Below, piece after piece: positions 55,325-64,000 of a stretch of DNA of 64,000 bases. The notes below the pieces were generated by a model. It saw nothing but the letters and a program-made list of their open reading frames with translations, did not search any database and was not told where the DNA came from. A program made the position numbers and the translations under genes. Position 1 is the stretch's first letter. The number at the start of each line of letters is the position of its first letter. Origin of the DNA: an uncultured Sphingomonadaceae bacterium (lineage in GTDB: Bacteria; Pseudomonadota; Alphaproteobacteria; Sphingomonadales; Sphingomonadaceae); assembly GCA_947489315.1 (NCBI GenBank), contig CANLCX010000005.1, positions 62,001-126,000 of the forward strand, in the 5' to 3' direction.

Positions 55325-55759
55325 ATGGAAAATAGTCCTATATTACAGCCTGTTGTTGCACTTATCTTGTGGACCATGCTGATGTGGCTGTGGATGTATG
55401 TCACGCGCATTCCGGCGATGAACAAGGCCAAAGTTGATCCCGACAAGCTCAGCCGGGAGTCGACTGCTGGAGGATTGGACGCGCTATTGCCACCGGAAGT
55501 ACAGTGGAAGGCGCATAATTATAATCACCTGCTAACCGAACCAACGCTGTTCTATGCGGTATGTTTTGTTTTGGTGTTGGTTGGACAAGGCGATGGCCTC
55601 AACCTGACTATAGCATGGGCCTACGTCGGCTTGCGGGTCCTGCACAGCTTGATCCAAGCAACAATCAACAAGATCATGTATCGCTTTTTGGTGTTCGCAT
55701 TGTCCAGCCTGTGTATTATCGCTTTGGCGATCCACGCAGCGATTGCAGTGTTCCACTAA
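55325..55759 (+). CDS. MAPEG family membrane protein (second of tandem pair)
   Basis: 144 residues, same layout as the gene before it. Shared features are WKAHNYNHLLTEPTLFYAVCFVLVL and LRVLHSLIQATIN, and differing N-termini, so the pair arose by an old duplication instead of a recent one. Four membrane helices. GGGGGAG precedes the ATG. Substrate unknown; MAPEG proteins often form trimers, so the two products could form a mixed complex, which is a guess. Confidence 0.85.
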   Translation: MENSPILQPVVALILWTMLMWLWMYVTRIPAMNKAKVDPDKLSRESTAGGLDALLPPEVQWKAHNYNHLLTEPTLFYAVCFVLVLVGQGDGLNLTIAWAYVGLRVLHSLIQATINKIMYRFLVFALSSLCIIALAIHAAIAVFH

Positions 55760-55777
55760 CCAGAAACGGTCTTTTCC

Positions 55778-56737
55778 ATGTCTGATCTCCTGAATGTCGC
55801 AATAGTCCAAGCGGCACCAGTTCCCCTATGCATAGACAAGGGCATCGAGCAAGTGGCAGCGTTGGCCAGCAAAGCCAGTGATGAGGGTGCAAAGCTCATA
55901 GGCTTTGGCGAGACGTTTCTGGGCGGTTACCCGATCTGGCTGGATGAAGCTCCGGGCGCGGCATTGTGGGATCACCCCGGCAGCAAGGCCCTACACCGCA
56001 TCTTAATGGATCAAGCGATAATCGAGAATGATCCAAGACTGGCGCCGTTGCAGGAATTGGCGGATGCGAAAAAGCTGTGCATTTCCGTCGGTGCGCATGA
56101 ACGGCTCCGCTCCAGCCTTTATAATAACCAGATGATGTTTCGTCCGGATATGCCTGTGCTCAACCATCGCAAACTGGTCCCGACACATGGTGAGCGTTTA
56201 ATCTGGAACCGCGGTGATGGCTCGACCATCAACGTTCATCAGGCCGATTGGGGCAGAGCCGGGAACCTGATCTGCTGGGAACATTGGATGCCGCTGGCAC
56301 GAGCCGCGATGCATAATTTGCGGGAGGATGTGCATGTCGCGGCTTGGCCCACTGTACGTGAGACTTATCAGATTGCTTCGCGCCACTATGCGTTTGAAGG
56401 CGGATGTCATGTACTGGCCGCTGGCACCCTTCTCCACCGAGATGATTTACTAGACGGCCTAAAACTCATGGGTGGGAATGCAGACGCGCTAGCCTTGTTT
56501 AGAGAAATTCCCGATACGCAGCTTCAATTTGGTCAGAGTATCATTGTCGGCCCTGATGCCTCGGTTCTAGCCGAAGCAGGTGAACGAGAAACTGTCCTGA
56601 CAGCCGAGATCAATCTAGATGCTGGCAAAGAAGCAAAGGCCGCGCTTGACGTAGATGGCCATTACTCCAGAGCAGATGTGTTCGATCTGACGGTGGATAC
56701 GCGATCAAAAGGCGGCGTGAACTGGTCTGACAAATAA
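55778..56737 (+). CDS. Nitrilase / carbon-nitrogen hydrolase
   Basis: 319 residues. The full catalytic triad is visible: E45 in GFGETFLGGYP, K132 in NHRKLVPTHGE and C166 in LICWEHWMPLA. The GETFLGGYPIW and ICWEHWMPL wording is that of true (aliphatic/aryl) nitrilases instead of amidases. Cytosolic. It starts 18 bp after the second MAPEG gene and may be co-transcribed with the pair. Substrate not known. Confidence 0.92.
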   Translation: MSDLLNVAIVQAAPVPLCIDKGIEQVAALASKASDEGAKLIGFGETFLGGYPIWLDEAPGAALWDHPGSKALHRILMDQAIIENDPRLAPLQELADAKKLCISVGAHERLRSSLYNNQMMFRPDMPVLNHRKLVPTHGERLIWNRGDGSTINVHQADWGRAGNLICWEHWMPLARAAMHNLREDVHVAAWPTVRETYQIASRHYAFEGGCHVLAAGTLLHRDDLLDGLKLMGGNADALALFREIPDTQLQFGQSIIVGPDASVLAEAGERETVLTAEINLDAGKEAKAALDVDGHYSRADVFDLTVDTRSKGGVNWSDK

Positions 56738-56747
56738 GAGGAACATG

Positions 56748-57959
56748 CTATTCCTTTGAGAAGCTCGAGACCAATTCCACATGGGTCGACCAAAGAAACT
56801 GTCCGACAGGCCAAAGGGAGTCCAGCTTATACCCCGCATCACAAAGCTGCTTTGCATCACGAGCAAAACTGGCCGGATTACAGCTTATGTAACAGACTTT
56901 GGGAACTTCAGATTGCGCAATTTGAGCAATCTGATCGCGAGCACCAGCACGAGGTGGGTCTAAAATTACCGCACCAAAGCGATTCAACTCTTCCGAACTA
57001 AGCGGGCGCCGAAACAGGTCGCGATGTTCGGTAAATATCTGACGACCGGATTGGTTCGCCGTCATGTTCAAAGCTCCTATCGCATCACGAGACCCTTCGG
57101 CAGCGTAGACCTTTTTATTGTCACCCAAAGCGAATGTGAAAGTACCAAGACCCGAAAATAGATCGGCGACCAATTTGGTATCGCCAACGGTTTCGAGCAT
57201 CGCTGAAACCAGTGCAGCCTTTCCGTCACTCGTGGGTTGCAAAAAGCTGTTATGTGGCAACGCCACGGCTAACCCACCGAACGTGACGGTAATCGGGTCC
57301 GGTTCCCACTGGGTTTCCGGTCCAAAACCATTGTCGACCGATAAACGTGCGAGACCATTAGCCTTGGCAAAGTCAGTCAACGCCTCTCGCTGTTCTAGAT
57401 TTTCCGGTTCATAATTTTTGATGCAAAGATCTACGCCTTGATCCGTAAGGCTCATCTCCACATTCATGTCATGCTTGCGCCGCGCGACGGACTTCAAAAA
57501 AGCTCTTAGTGGAGCAATGACAGCGAATAGTTCAGGCCGCATGATCTCACATTGCTTGAGGTCAACAATCCTATGACTACCCGCACCGCTAAAGCCGAGT
57601 TTGAAAGACTTGCCCATCATCGCGGCACGCAGGCTCGCACGGATACGGCTTTTGGGCTTCGAAATCTGCGGCGGATGCAATGTTCGGGCGCTAAGTCCCT
57701 GCCCCTCCAGCGCATAGACGACGCGATCAATCACAAATTGCGCATAGCTCTCGTCATCCAATTGTTGAAGACTGCAGCCACCGCATTCTTTAAAATGCTG
57801 GCAAGGAGGCTCCACATGATGCGGTCCCTTTGTCAGTCCTCCATCTTCATTCAGCCGATCAAGCGGTGCCGAGAAGGCTATATGGCGGCCATCGGCGGTG
57901 ATGCCGTCGCCTTTGGCAGCCACTCGCAAGACTATATTGGGATCAATTTCAGTGCTCAT
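56748..57959 (-). CDS. RumA/TrmA-type RNA (uracil-C5) methyltransferase
   Basis: 403 residues. An N-terminal TRAM-like OB segment, a [4Fe-4S] motif CxxxxxCGGC (CQHFKECGGCSLQ), SAM-binding VADLFSGLGTFTFALG and the catalytic region DPPRAGARDQIAQIA with the nucleophilic Cys in CYISCNPASFARDAK. These are features of 23S rRNA m5U methyltransferases; rRNA versus tRNA target cannot be assigned. Start: ATG 57959 overlaps the nnr stop (ATGA); the GTG at 57965 is less likely. Confidence 0.9.
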   Translation of the reverse strand: MSTEIDPNIVLRVAAKGDGITADGRHIAFSAPLDRLNEDGGLTKGPHHVEPPCQHFKECGGCSLQQLDDESYAQFVIDRVVYALEGQGLSARTLHPPQISKPKSRIRASLRAAMMGKSFKLGFSGAGSHRIVDLKQCEIMRPELFAVIAPLRAFLKSVARRKHDMNVEMSLTDQGVDLCIKNYEPENLEQREALTDFAKANGLARLSVDNGFGPETQWEPDPITVTFGGLAVALPHNSFLQPTSDGKAALVSAMLETVGDTKLVADLFSGLGTFTFALGDNKKVYAAEGSRDAIGALNMTANQSGRQIFTEHRDLFRRPLSSEELNRFGAVILDPPRAGARDQIAQIAQSEVPKVCYISCNPASFARDAKQLCDAGYKLDSLWPVGQFLWSTHVELVSSFSKE

Positions 57960-59359
57960 AGGCACTCTTGTAATGCTTTCGAGATATGATCAATGAGTAT
58001 CTCGGGCGAGAAACTAGGGCCGGCCAGTTTCGCGGCGCGCCCATGCAGCCATTGGCCTTGTTTTGCGGCTAGAAATTCATCTTTTTCGTTGGCGAATCGA
58101 GCAGCAATAATGCCAGCCAGAACGTCACCCGTTCCTGCAGTTGATAACCAGCTCGATGACGATTGTGTCAGCGCTACAGCTCCTGCCGGATTAGCTATCA
58201 CACTGTCGCTGCCTTTATGTACAACAACCGCATCGCTATCGGCTGCCAGCTTTGCGGTTATATCGATCTTGGACCCATCACTGTCACGAGATATCGACGC
58301 GAATTCTCCACCATGAGGTGTTATAATCACAGGTGATGATCGATCTTTCAGGCGATGAGCGACTGTCTTGCTCAACAATATCAAAGCGTCAGCATCCAGT
58401 AAAACCGGCTTTTCAATGCCCAGAGTCAAATCCAATAGTTTTGCCGCGTGCGCATTACGCCCCAAACCTGGTCCGATCACGATGATACTTATTCTTTCAT
58501 CGGACAATTGGGCGCGGAGCTGATCCCAGTCCTGATGGGACTCAACCACAATGCTGTGATTGGGTGACGAAAGCTCTAATCCAGAAAATATCTTCACATA
58601 ACCAGCACCAGATTGCTGTGCTGCCAAAGCCGAGATCCTTGCTGCTCCATGCATATCACCAGCAACGATAGCGACCAATCCTCTGGTATATTTATGGTCG
58701 AGCTTCTTGGGAGCTTTTATCAAAGGTCGTTCAAGCAATTTTATCTGCGAAGGAGCGCGAACACCAATATCTACTCCAACCATATCGCCCATGATAGTAG
58801 AGGCTGGAGTCAAATAATGAGCCGGCTTAAAAGCCCCGAGCGCAATGGTCAGATCATATTCCGACAAAGGATTTAACATAGCGCCAGTGTCGGTTTCGAT
58901 GCCGCTCGGCAAATCGACCGCGATCCGCCTCTGCGCGCCATCGAACAGCCGTTGGTGATGTTTCAATAGATCCCCGGTAACGGGCCGGGTTAATCCGGTG
59001 CCAAACAGGCAGTCAACAAACTGCATCTCTGGTGCTATTTCGTCATATGCCAGCGTCTGCCCCTGCCATAATGATTTGGCATTTTTTGCCGCATCAGTTG
59101 CTGGCTCTGCAGTAGCTGCAATCTTGACTACCGCCCCCTTCTCCAAAAGAGTTTGCGCGAGGACATATCCATCGCCGCCATTATTGCCCGGACCACAAAG
59201 CACAAGGGTCGGTAGATGAGGGCCAGTCCGCCAGATATAGTCTGCAGCTCCCGTTCCAGCTCGGTGCATCAGCTCTACAACCGATGTTCCATTTCTTATT
59301 AAATGCTGCTCAGCAGCCTGCATTGCTGCTGCTGTAAGGATATGCCCATCGTTGAGCAT
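57956..59359 (-). CDS. nnr: Bifunctional NAD(P)H-hydrate repair enzyme (epimerase + ADP-dependent dehydratase)
   Basis: 467 residues. N-terminal YjeF-N epimerase domain (about 1-210, VLCGPGNNGGDGYVLAQ and VDLPSGIETDTG) and C-terminal carbohydrate-kinase-like dehydratase domain (IVIGPGLGRNAHA, ITPHGGEFA, STAGTGDVLAGIIAA). It repairs hydrated NAD(P)H in the cytosol. It is coupled to the RNA methyltransferase gene by overlap and follows the lipoprotein gene by 8 bp. Confidence 0.95.
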   Translation of the reverse strand: MLNDGHILTAAAMQAAEQHLIRNGTSVVELMHRAGTGAADYIWRTGPHLPTLVLCGPGNNGGDGYVLAQTLLEKGAVVKIAATAEPATDAAKNAKSLWQGQTLAYDEIAPEMQFVDCLFGTGLTRPVTGDLLKHHQRLFDGAQRRIAVDLPSGIETDTGAMLNPLSEYDLTIALGAFKPAHYLTPASTIMGDMVGVDIGVRAPSQIKLLERPLIKAPKKLDHKYTRGLVAIVAGDMHGAARISALAAQQSGAGYVKIFSGLELSSPNHSIVVESHQDWDQLRAQLSDERISIIVIGPGLGRNAHAAKLLDLTLGIEKPVLLDADALILLSKTVAHRLKDRSSPVIITPHGGEFASISRDSDGSKIDITAKLAADSDAVVVHKGSDSVIANPAGAVALTQSSSSWLSTAGTGDVLAGIIAARFANEKDEFLAAKQGQWLHGRAAKLAGPSFSPEILIDHISKALQECL

Positions 59360-59367
59360 CGCAACCC

Positions 59368-59790
59368 CTAATTTCCGGCTTGTGGTGCCGGTTCATCAGC
59401 CACGACGGTTTCGGCAGTTTTCATCCGGGCCGGCATAAGATATTTATCGGAGCCAACGCTCACCAATATCTTGTCGTCTTCGACAATTTCAATTCTGGCT
59501 TTTTCTGAACCATCCGCAGCTTCTAGTCCGCGGCCATCGGTAAGCACCTTAAACCGACGAAAACCGCCATCGGGATGCCGAACAATCAGGGTCACTCCAT
59601 TTTCACCAGATAGGCGTTCGCTTCGGCAGCCATTAGAGAAATTAGTGTCACCATTGATCGCGCATTCTATTCTGCCGTCATCTGCTGCCTGCGAAGCTGC
59701 GCTTTCCTCTGCTTCGGCCAAGACCCCATTGTCTGGCATTCCGCATGCGGTCACCAGCAACAAGGCTGCACAGGCACTAAATGTCCGCAT
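59368..59790 (-). CDS. Small lipoprotein of unknown function
   Basis: 140 residues. A lipoprotein signal ends in LLVTAC with the lipidated cysteine at C16 ([16 protein letters not shown]), followed by an acidic, Ala-rich linker and a folded part with two cysteines (RIECAING and NGCRSE). The ATG 59790 overlaps the ilvD end by 14 bp; another ATG is 6 bp upstream. No domain was recognised. It sits between ilvD and nnr on the same strand. Confidence 0.75.
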   Translation of the reverse strand: MRTFSACAALLLVTACGMPDNGVLAEAEESAASQAADDGRIECAINGDTNFSNGCRSERLSGENGVTLIVRHPDGGFRRFKVLTDGRGLEAADGSEKARIEIVEDDKILVSVGSDKYLMPARMKTAETVVADEPAPQAGN

Positions 59791-61498
59791 AAACATGCTT
59801 TTCTGCTTTCGCTCCAGGATGAGTTATAGCCCCCTTATAGGCCGGACCTACATTCTGAGCATAGCGCCATAATGCACCTGACCCATAGTCATTCACATGC
59901 GGTTTGAAACGTGAACGACGCTCTTCTAGGGTTTTTTCGTCAACTTCGAGATCAATCACGCCGGTTTCGGCATCAATATTGATGATGTCACCCTCTTCAA
60001 CCAAACCAATGGGGCCACCATCAGCCGCTTCCGGCCCAACATGACCGATACAGAAACCGCGCGTGGCCCCCGAGAAACGACCATCAGTGATAAGAGCAAC
60101 CTTTTCGCCCATGCCTTGGCCGTAAAGTGCCGCCGTTGTTGCCAGCATTTCGCGCATCCCCGGGCCACCTTTGGGCCCCTCGTTGCGAATGACAACAACC
60201 GAGCCTTCTTTAATCTCGCGCTGTTCGACAGCGGCAAAGGCATCTTCTTCGCATTCGAATATCTGTGCCGGGCCGCGAAATTGGAGACGCGCCATACCAG
60301 CGACCTTCACAATCGCGCCTTCCGGAGCGAGCGATCCTTTGAGGCCGACCACGCCGCCCGTAGCGGTAATAGCATTCTTAACATCATATATGACTTTCTG
60401 GTCACTATTCCATGTAATCTCGTCAATATTTTCACCCAGAGTCTTGCCGGTAACCGTCATGCAATCACCGTTCAGAAGATCATTGTCCATCATGGTTTTC
60501 ATCAGCATATACACACCGCCGGCATCATGCATGTCTCTTGCGACATATTTTCCGCCCGGTTTCAAGTCAGCTAGATAAGGCGTTGATTTGAAGGCTTCCG
60601 CCACATCAAACAGATCAAAATCGATACCCGCCTCGCTCGCCATAGCTGGCAGATGGAGGGCGGCATTGGTCGATCCGCCGGTTGCAGCCACAATACGAGC
60701 CGCGTTAACAAAGGCTTCTCTGGTACAAATGTCGCGTGGACGAAGATTCAGTTCGATCAAGTCCATGACCTGACGCCCTGCCGCGACCGCCATGGCATCG
60801 CGGGTTTCATAAGGGGCCGGCGCCATATTGCTGTTAGGTAGCGACAATCCAATAGCCTCAGCCACACAGGCCATGGTGTTGGCGGTAAACTGGCCGCCGC
60901 ATGCGCCATGTCCGGGGCAAGCAACTTTTTCTAGTTCAATCAGTTCCTGCAGCGGGCAATTTCCTGCGCTATGCTGTCCCACAGCTTCAAAAACGTCGAC
61001 AACTGTCACATCTTCGTCGTGGAAACGGCCTGGCAATATGGAGCCGCCATAGACGAAAATAGAAGGCACATTGAGTCGCAGCATAGCCATCATCATACCG
61101 GGCAGGCTTTTGTCACAACCCGCATAAGCAATGACCGCATCATAACAATGGCCGCGTACACTTACCTCGACCGAGTCCGCAATCACTTCACGCGAGACCA
61201 GAGATGATTTCATCCCCTGATGCCCCATGGCGATACCATCGGTCACGGTGATCGTATTGAACCGGCGCGGTGTGCCACCTCCTTCGATGACGCCTTGGCG
61301 CGCCATGTCGGCTTGCCCATCAAGCAACGTGTTGCAAGGCGCACTGTCGTTTCCAGCAGATGCAATACCAACAAATGGCTTGGCAATATCTTCTTCGGTC
61401 ATGCCCATGGCATAATAATAGCTACGTTGCGGCGCACGTTCTGGGCCGACGCTGACATGACGGCTTGGCAGTTTGGATTTATCGAATGTCCGGGTCAT
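59777..61498 (-). CDS. ilvD: Dihydroxy-acid dehydratase
   Basis: 573 residues, the usual length. It dehydrates 2,3-dihydroxy-isovalerate and 2,3-dihydroxy-3-methylvalerate in valine, leucine and isoleucine synthesis. Fe-S cysteines are visible in [19 protein letters not shown] and [33 protein letters not shown] gives the substrate loop. The other ilv genes are not in the window. It overlaps the lipoprotein gene. Confidence 0.96.
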   Translation of the reverse strand: MTRTFDKSKLPSRHVSVGPERAPQRSYYYAMGMTEEDIAKPFVGIASAGNDSAPCNTLLDGQADMARQGVIEGGGTPRRFNTITVTDGIAMGHQGMKSSLVSREVIADSVEVSVRGHCYDAVIAYAGCDKSLPGMMMAMLRLNVPSIFVYGGSILPGRFHDEDVTVVDVFEAVGQHSAGNCPLQELIELEKVACPGHGACGGQFTANTMACVAEAIGLSLPNSNMAPAPYETRDAMAVAAGRQVMDLIELNLRPRDICTREAFVNAARIVAATGGSTNAALHLPAMASEAGIDFDLFDVAEAFKSTPYLADLKPGGKYVARDMHDAGGVYMLMKTMMDNDLLNGDCMTVTGKTLGENIDEITWNSDQKVIYDVKNAITATGGVVGLKGSLAPEGAIVKVAGMARLQFRGPAQIFECEEDAFAAVEQREIKEGSVVVIRNEGPKGGPGMREMLATTAALYGQGMGEKVALITDGRFSGATRGFCIGHVGPEAADGGPIGLVEEGDIINIDAETGVIDLEVDEKTLEERRSRFKPHVNDYGSGALWRYAQNVGPAYKGAITHPGAKAEKHVYADI

Positions 61499-61557
61499 CT
61501 AATTGTCCTAAAAAAGGCTAAGTTTGATCGCGGTTCGTCTATCCAGAATAGCAGTGG

Positions 61558-62283
61558 TCACGCAAGCCCTGTTCGCATTTTATCGCAAGTTCGTAACAAT
61601 ATTTCAGCAAAACGCCGTTGTCCGGTTTCTTCTGCAACCATATCTTGACGAATTTCAATTTCTGTATAGGCTTTTCCGATGTCTTCCGCTTGCCGCTTCA
61701 TGGTCGCATGGAGGTCTTTGCCGGAATAAGGTTGCTGGTCACCAACGACCAATTCTTCTTGTTCAAGAAACTGAATTGCAAGGCGCGAGGCCGCTTCATA
61801 CTCGTTATATAAAACGCCAACTTCCCATGGCCGGTCTTCCGCATTTTCGATCCGGAGCTTTGGGGTGAAGCTGTGCAGAAACAGTGTCAATATCGGATCG
61901 AGATCCCGAATAAGGCCAGCAACGCGGTCATGATAAGGGTGGAAGAAGCGATTGAGACGATCCTCTTTCTCCGCTTGAGTAATAGCATTGCCTGAAATTT
62001 CCACGCCGTCGCTTTGTTTCGGAATCACGCCGTCTTCACCGGGAAAGCGATTAAGGTCCGTCACAAGGCGGGACACTGTTCCCAAAATGCTCAGATAACC
62101 AGGTGTTTCTGACATATAACGTGCGACGTTGGCGACGCCGATATCATAAGCAATATGTTCTTCAAGAAGCGCGGGATTAATACCAAGATCAATATCAGAC
62201 GGGACATGATTGGATGCATGATCCACCACAATCAGAACTCCACGTTCCTGTGGTATTCCGCATATTGTATAGGGTTCGGTCAT
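61558..62283 (-). CDS. N-formylglutamate amidohydrolase family protein
   Basis: 241 residues. VVDHASNHVPSD near the start, RLVTDLNRFPGE, and LFLHSFTPKL are family (PF05013) landmarks. Classic members hydrolyse N-formylglutamate at the end of a histidine degradation route, but no hut gene is here, so the substrate is uncertain. Start: ATG 62283 overlaps the ispE stop (ATGA); the longer frame to 62382 lies in ispE. Cytosolic. Confidence 0.87.
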   Translation of the reverse strand: MTEPYTICGIPQERGVLIVVDHASNHVPSDIDLGINPALLEEHIAYDIGVANVARYMSETPGYLSILGTVSRLVTDLNRFPGEDGVIPKQSDGVEISGNAITQAEKEDRLNRFFHPYHDRVAGLIRDLDPILTLFLHSFTPKLRIENAEDRPWEVGVLYNEYEAASRLAIQFLEQEELVVGDQQPYSGKDLHATMKRQAEDIGKAYTEIEIRQDMVAEETGQRRFAEILLRTCDKMRTGLA

Positions 62284-63134
62284 TTCAATTCTCCCACCAT
62301 AGTCCAAAAACCGGGCAATGCTTGGGCAATGCGTTTCTTGGCTGAATAAGCCTGTTGCTTTGTTTGATAAAGCCCGAAGCAAGTCGCGCCCGATCCCGAC
62401 ATTCTGGAAATAACCGCATCAGTTTTGTCCAGTTCGGATAACACATACCTTATGCTGGGCGCGATATTTTGTGCCGGCTTTTGCAAATCATTACGCCCGG
62501 TCACGGCCGCTTCGATCAGATCCTGACCGAGCAAGCCCCCTCGGTCGACGCCGTCCCAATTCCCAAACACAGACGCAGTCGATATTTGAACCAGCGGATT
62601 TACTAGCAAGACATGATGACCTTCCAGTGACCCATTGCCTATCTCCTCCAGATCCTGGCCAATGCCTTTCCCGCGAGATGTTTGGTTGATCACGCAAGCC
62701 GGAATATCGGCGCCCAATGGTTCTGAAAGCTTTGCGAGTTCCGACAGCGAAAGTCCTGTGTCCCAAAAACGGTTTAACAAACGCAATGTGGCCGCAGCAT
62801 CAGCAGAGCCGCCGCCAATGCCCGAAGCCACTGGCAGGCGTTTCTCCAGCGCTATTTTAGCACCTGCATCAACCTCGGCATGGGATGACAGCAAAAGCGC
62901 AGCGTCCAGAATTAGATTATCGCTATTACTCAGGCCGTCGGAAAACTCTCCGTTGATTGAAAGTGTAATATCCTGCCCGGCGCTAACCGAAACAACATCC
63001 CCGCAATCCAGAAACGCAAATATAGTCTCAATTTCATGATAGCCATCTGACAAACGTCGTCGAACATGCAACGCCAGATTGATCTTTGCGCAGGCAATTT
63101 CACTATTTTCAATGGCTGGACTGTTTGCAGTCAT
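62280..63134 (-). CDS. ispE: 4-diphosphocytidyl-2-C-methyl-D-erythritol kinase
   Basis: 284 residues of GHMP kinase. KINLALHVRRRLSDGYHEIETIFAFLD at the N-terminus, the ATP loop LPVASGIGGGSADAAATLRLLN, and the C-terminal SGSGATCFGLY. It phosphorylates CDP-ME in the non-mevalonate isoprenoid pathway. It starts at the last base of the upstream TPR gene stop (TAATG), and the hydrolase gene is coupled after it. Confidence 0.95.
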   Translation of the reverse strand: MTANSPAIENSEIACAKINLALHVRRRLSDGYHEIETIFAFLDCGDVVSVSAGQDITLSINGEFSDGLSNSDNLILDAALLLSSHAEVDAGAKIALEKRLPVASGIGGGSADAAATLRLLNRFWDTGLSLSELAKLSEPLGADIPACVINQTSRGKGIGQDLEEIGNGSLEGHHVLLVNPLVQISTASVFGNWDGVDRGGLLGQDLIEAAVTGRNDLQKPAQNIAPSIRYVLSELDKTDAVISRMSGSGATCFGLYQTKQQAYSAKKRIAQALPGFWTMVGELK

Positions 63135-64000
63135 TAGGGAGAAACGAGTTCGGCTTGCAGTCCCAGATCAATTTTAGCGGCTAAGCGCTGCATATCCTCT
63201 ACATCAGCAAATAATTTCGCCGACTTCCAAGCATAGCGGGCCTCATATTTTCTGCCAACGGCCCAATAGGCATCCCCCAGATGTTCGTTAATCGTCGGAT
63301 CTTGGGGCTCACCTGCGCGTGCGCGCTCCAGATAGTTGACCGCCTTATCGTGCTCGCCAATAATGTAATAGGCCCATCCCAGCGAATCTGTAATGGCTGG
63401 AGAAGAGGACCGTATCTTATGTGCTTTTCGAATAGCATCTATAGCAGCAGCCGTATTCTCCCGCCGCTCCAATTGGGCATAGCCAAGATAATTTAATATG
63501 CTCGCCGAATTGGGCTGCAGGTCGTTTGCTTTCTTCAAAGATTCCAAACCCGCAGGCCAGAGCCCTGCTTGTTCTTGCGCAGCACCCAATGATAACCAAT
63601 AGTTTGCTAACAGGGGCTTGGCGAAATTGCGTTTCTCTGCCAAGTCTATAGCCTGTTCAATAATTGCAGCAGCGGACTTATGATCGCCGCTCAGTTGCAA
63701 CAATTGTCCCATCAACATCTTTAACTCAGGAGCACCGGGGTCCCGAGCAATAATCTCATCTAACCTATCCTTGCCACCGGCATAATCTTTGTCGTCAACA
63801 TAACTGGCAATTTCCATACTAATCGCCTGCAGCGCATAAGCACTGTCATATGGTATTTTTCGATATTCAAACCTAGCGGATATGTTGTTTTGACTATCAC
63901 CATAGGCTTCGCCCAAGATAAGGTGCCCATAGTCACTATCGGGATAAGCGCGTGTGGCTGCCTGTGCACTCACTAACGCAAGAAAATAGGCCCGCTGAGC
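63134..64000 (-). CDS. Tetratricopeptide repeat protein, cut by right edge
   Basis: At least 288 residues; the frame stays open through 64000 (preceding residues read AQRAYFLALVSAQAATRAY), so the N-terminus is outside. Several TPR units are visible, e.g. NYWLSLGAAQEQAGLWPAGLESLKKANDLQP, SASILNYLGYAQLERRENTAAAIDAIRKA, TDSLGWAYYIIGEHDKAVNYLERARAGEP and INEHLGDAYWAVGRKYEARYAWKSA. These resemble PEP-CTERM/secreted TPR proteins coupled to ispE, but the location is not visible. It is directly coupled to ispE (TAATG). A GTG at 63973 is a possible but unlikely start. Confidence 0.8.
   Translation of the reverse strand, partial: AQRAYFLALVSAQAATRAYPDSDYGHLILGEAYGDSQNNISARFEYRKIPYDSAYALQAISMEIASYVDDKDYAGGKDRLDEIIARDPGAPELKMLMGQLLQLSGDHKSAAAIIEQAIDLAEKRNFAKPLLANYWLSLGAAQEQAGLWPAGLESLKKANDLQPNSASILNYLGYAQLERRENTAAAIDAIRKAHKIRSSSPAITDSLGWAYYIIGEHDKAVNYLERARAGEPQDPTINEHLGDAYWAVGRKYEARYAWKSAKLFADVEDMQRLAAKIDLGLQAELVSP

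Overview
The window looks like a chromosomal segment of a sphingomonad (Alphaproteobacteria, Sphingomonadales; probably a marine Sphingorhabdus/Parasphingorhabdus/Sphingopyxis-like genus). Supporting signs are the PEPxxWG-type CTERM sorting tail with LGFGMVGGALRRR, a C4-pathway 5-aminolevulinate synthase, the polyhydroxyalkanoate regulator PhaR, a compact eukaryote/archaea-type prolyl-tRNA synthetase, the carboxyspermidine polyamine route, and several intergenic palindromic repeat families that I recall as common in sphingomonads. The genus is an inference. Almost all of the window is dense housekeeping DNA. I saw no tRNA, rRNA, CRISPR array, prophage or transposase gene.

Layout. 1-5410: end of a polysaccharide locus (family-4 glycosyltransferase running off the left edge, an internally deleted family-2 glycosyltransferase, a Wzx-like flippase, a CTERM-sorted zinc protease, and a divergent O-antigen ligase/polymerase after a 490-bp AT-rich gap). 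5471-9032: small exported protein, sulfotransferase-like/aminotransferase-IV pair, exported amidohydrolase. 9152-12367: pyruvate dehydrogenase E3 and E2 genes with a DUF559 nuclease cassette between them. 12517-19328: Usp-like protein, peroxiredoxin, RNase R, ProRS, PhaR, alanine racemase. 19344-30413: MHS-type transporter and a complete propionyl-CoA to succinyl-CoA pathway (pccA, bioB, mutase, enoyl-CoA hydratase-like, epimerase, pccB). 30543-35930: glutathione reductase, Pgi, then divergent lepB-rnc-era. 36038-47459: DUF2189 protein, methyltransferase, topA, dprA, plsY, murI, hemA, and an exonuclease plus ATP-dependent ligase repair pair. 47523-49438: fasciclin protein with an ECF sigma/anti-sigma pair. 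49477-56737: threonine dehydratase, polyamine operon with a macro-domain gene, ODC, two MAPEG proteins, nitrilase. 56748-64000: RNA methyltransferase, Nnr, lipoprotein, ilvD, N-formylglutamate amidohydrolase, ispE, and a TPR protein running off the right edge.

The propionate genes form a coherent module: PccA/PccB carboxylate propionyl-CoA, biotin synthase sits beside the biotin-dependent subunit, and epimerase plus B12 mutase finish to succinyl-CoA. The polyamine genes give putrescine (ODC), then carboxyspermidine (dehydrogenase), then spermidine (NspC). The ECF/anti-sigma/fasciclin trio resembles the mycobacterial SigK-RskA-MPT70/83 arrangement.

The most unusual signals are small palindromic elements. 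Two 80-bp double-hairpin (REPIN-like) copies with compensatory base changes occur here, one of them translated in frame inside biotin synthase. A DUF559 nuclease gene is bracketed by inverted hairpin repeats, both translated as its termini, and inserted between pdhC and lpdA. The GT2 gene has lost its catalytic core through two in-frame deletions.
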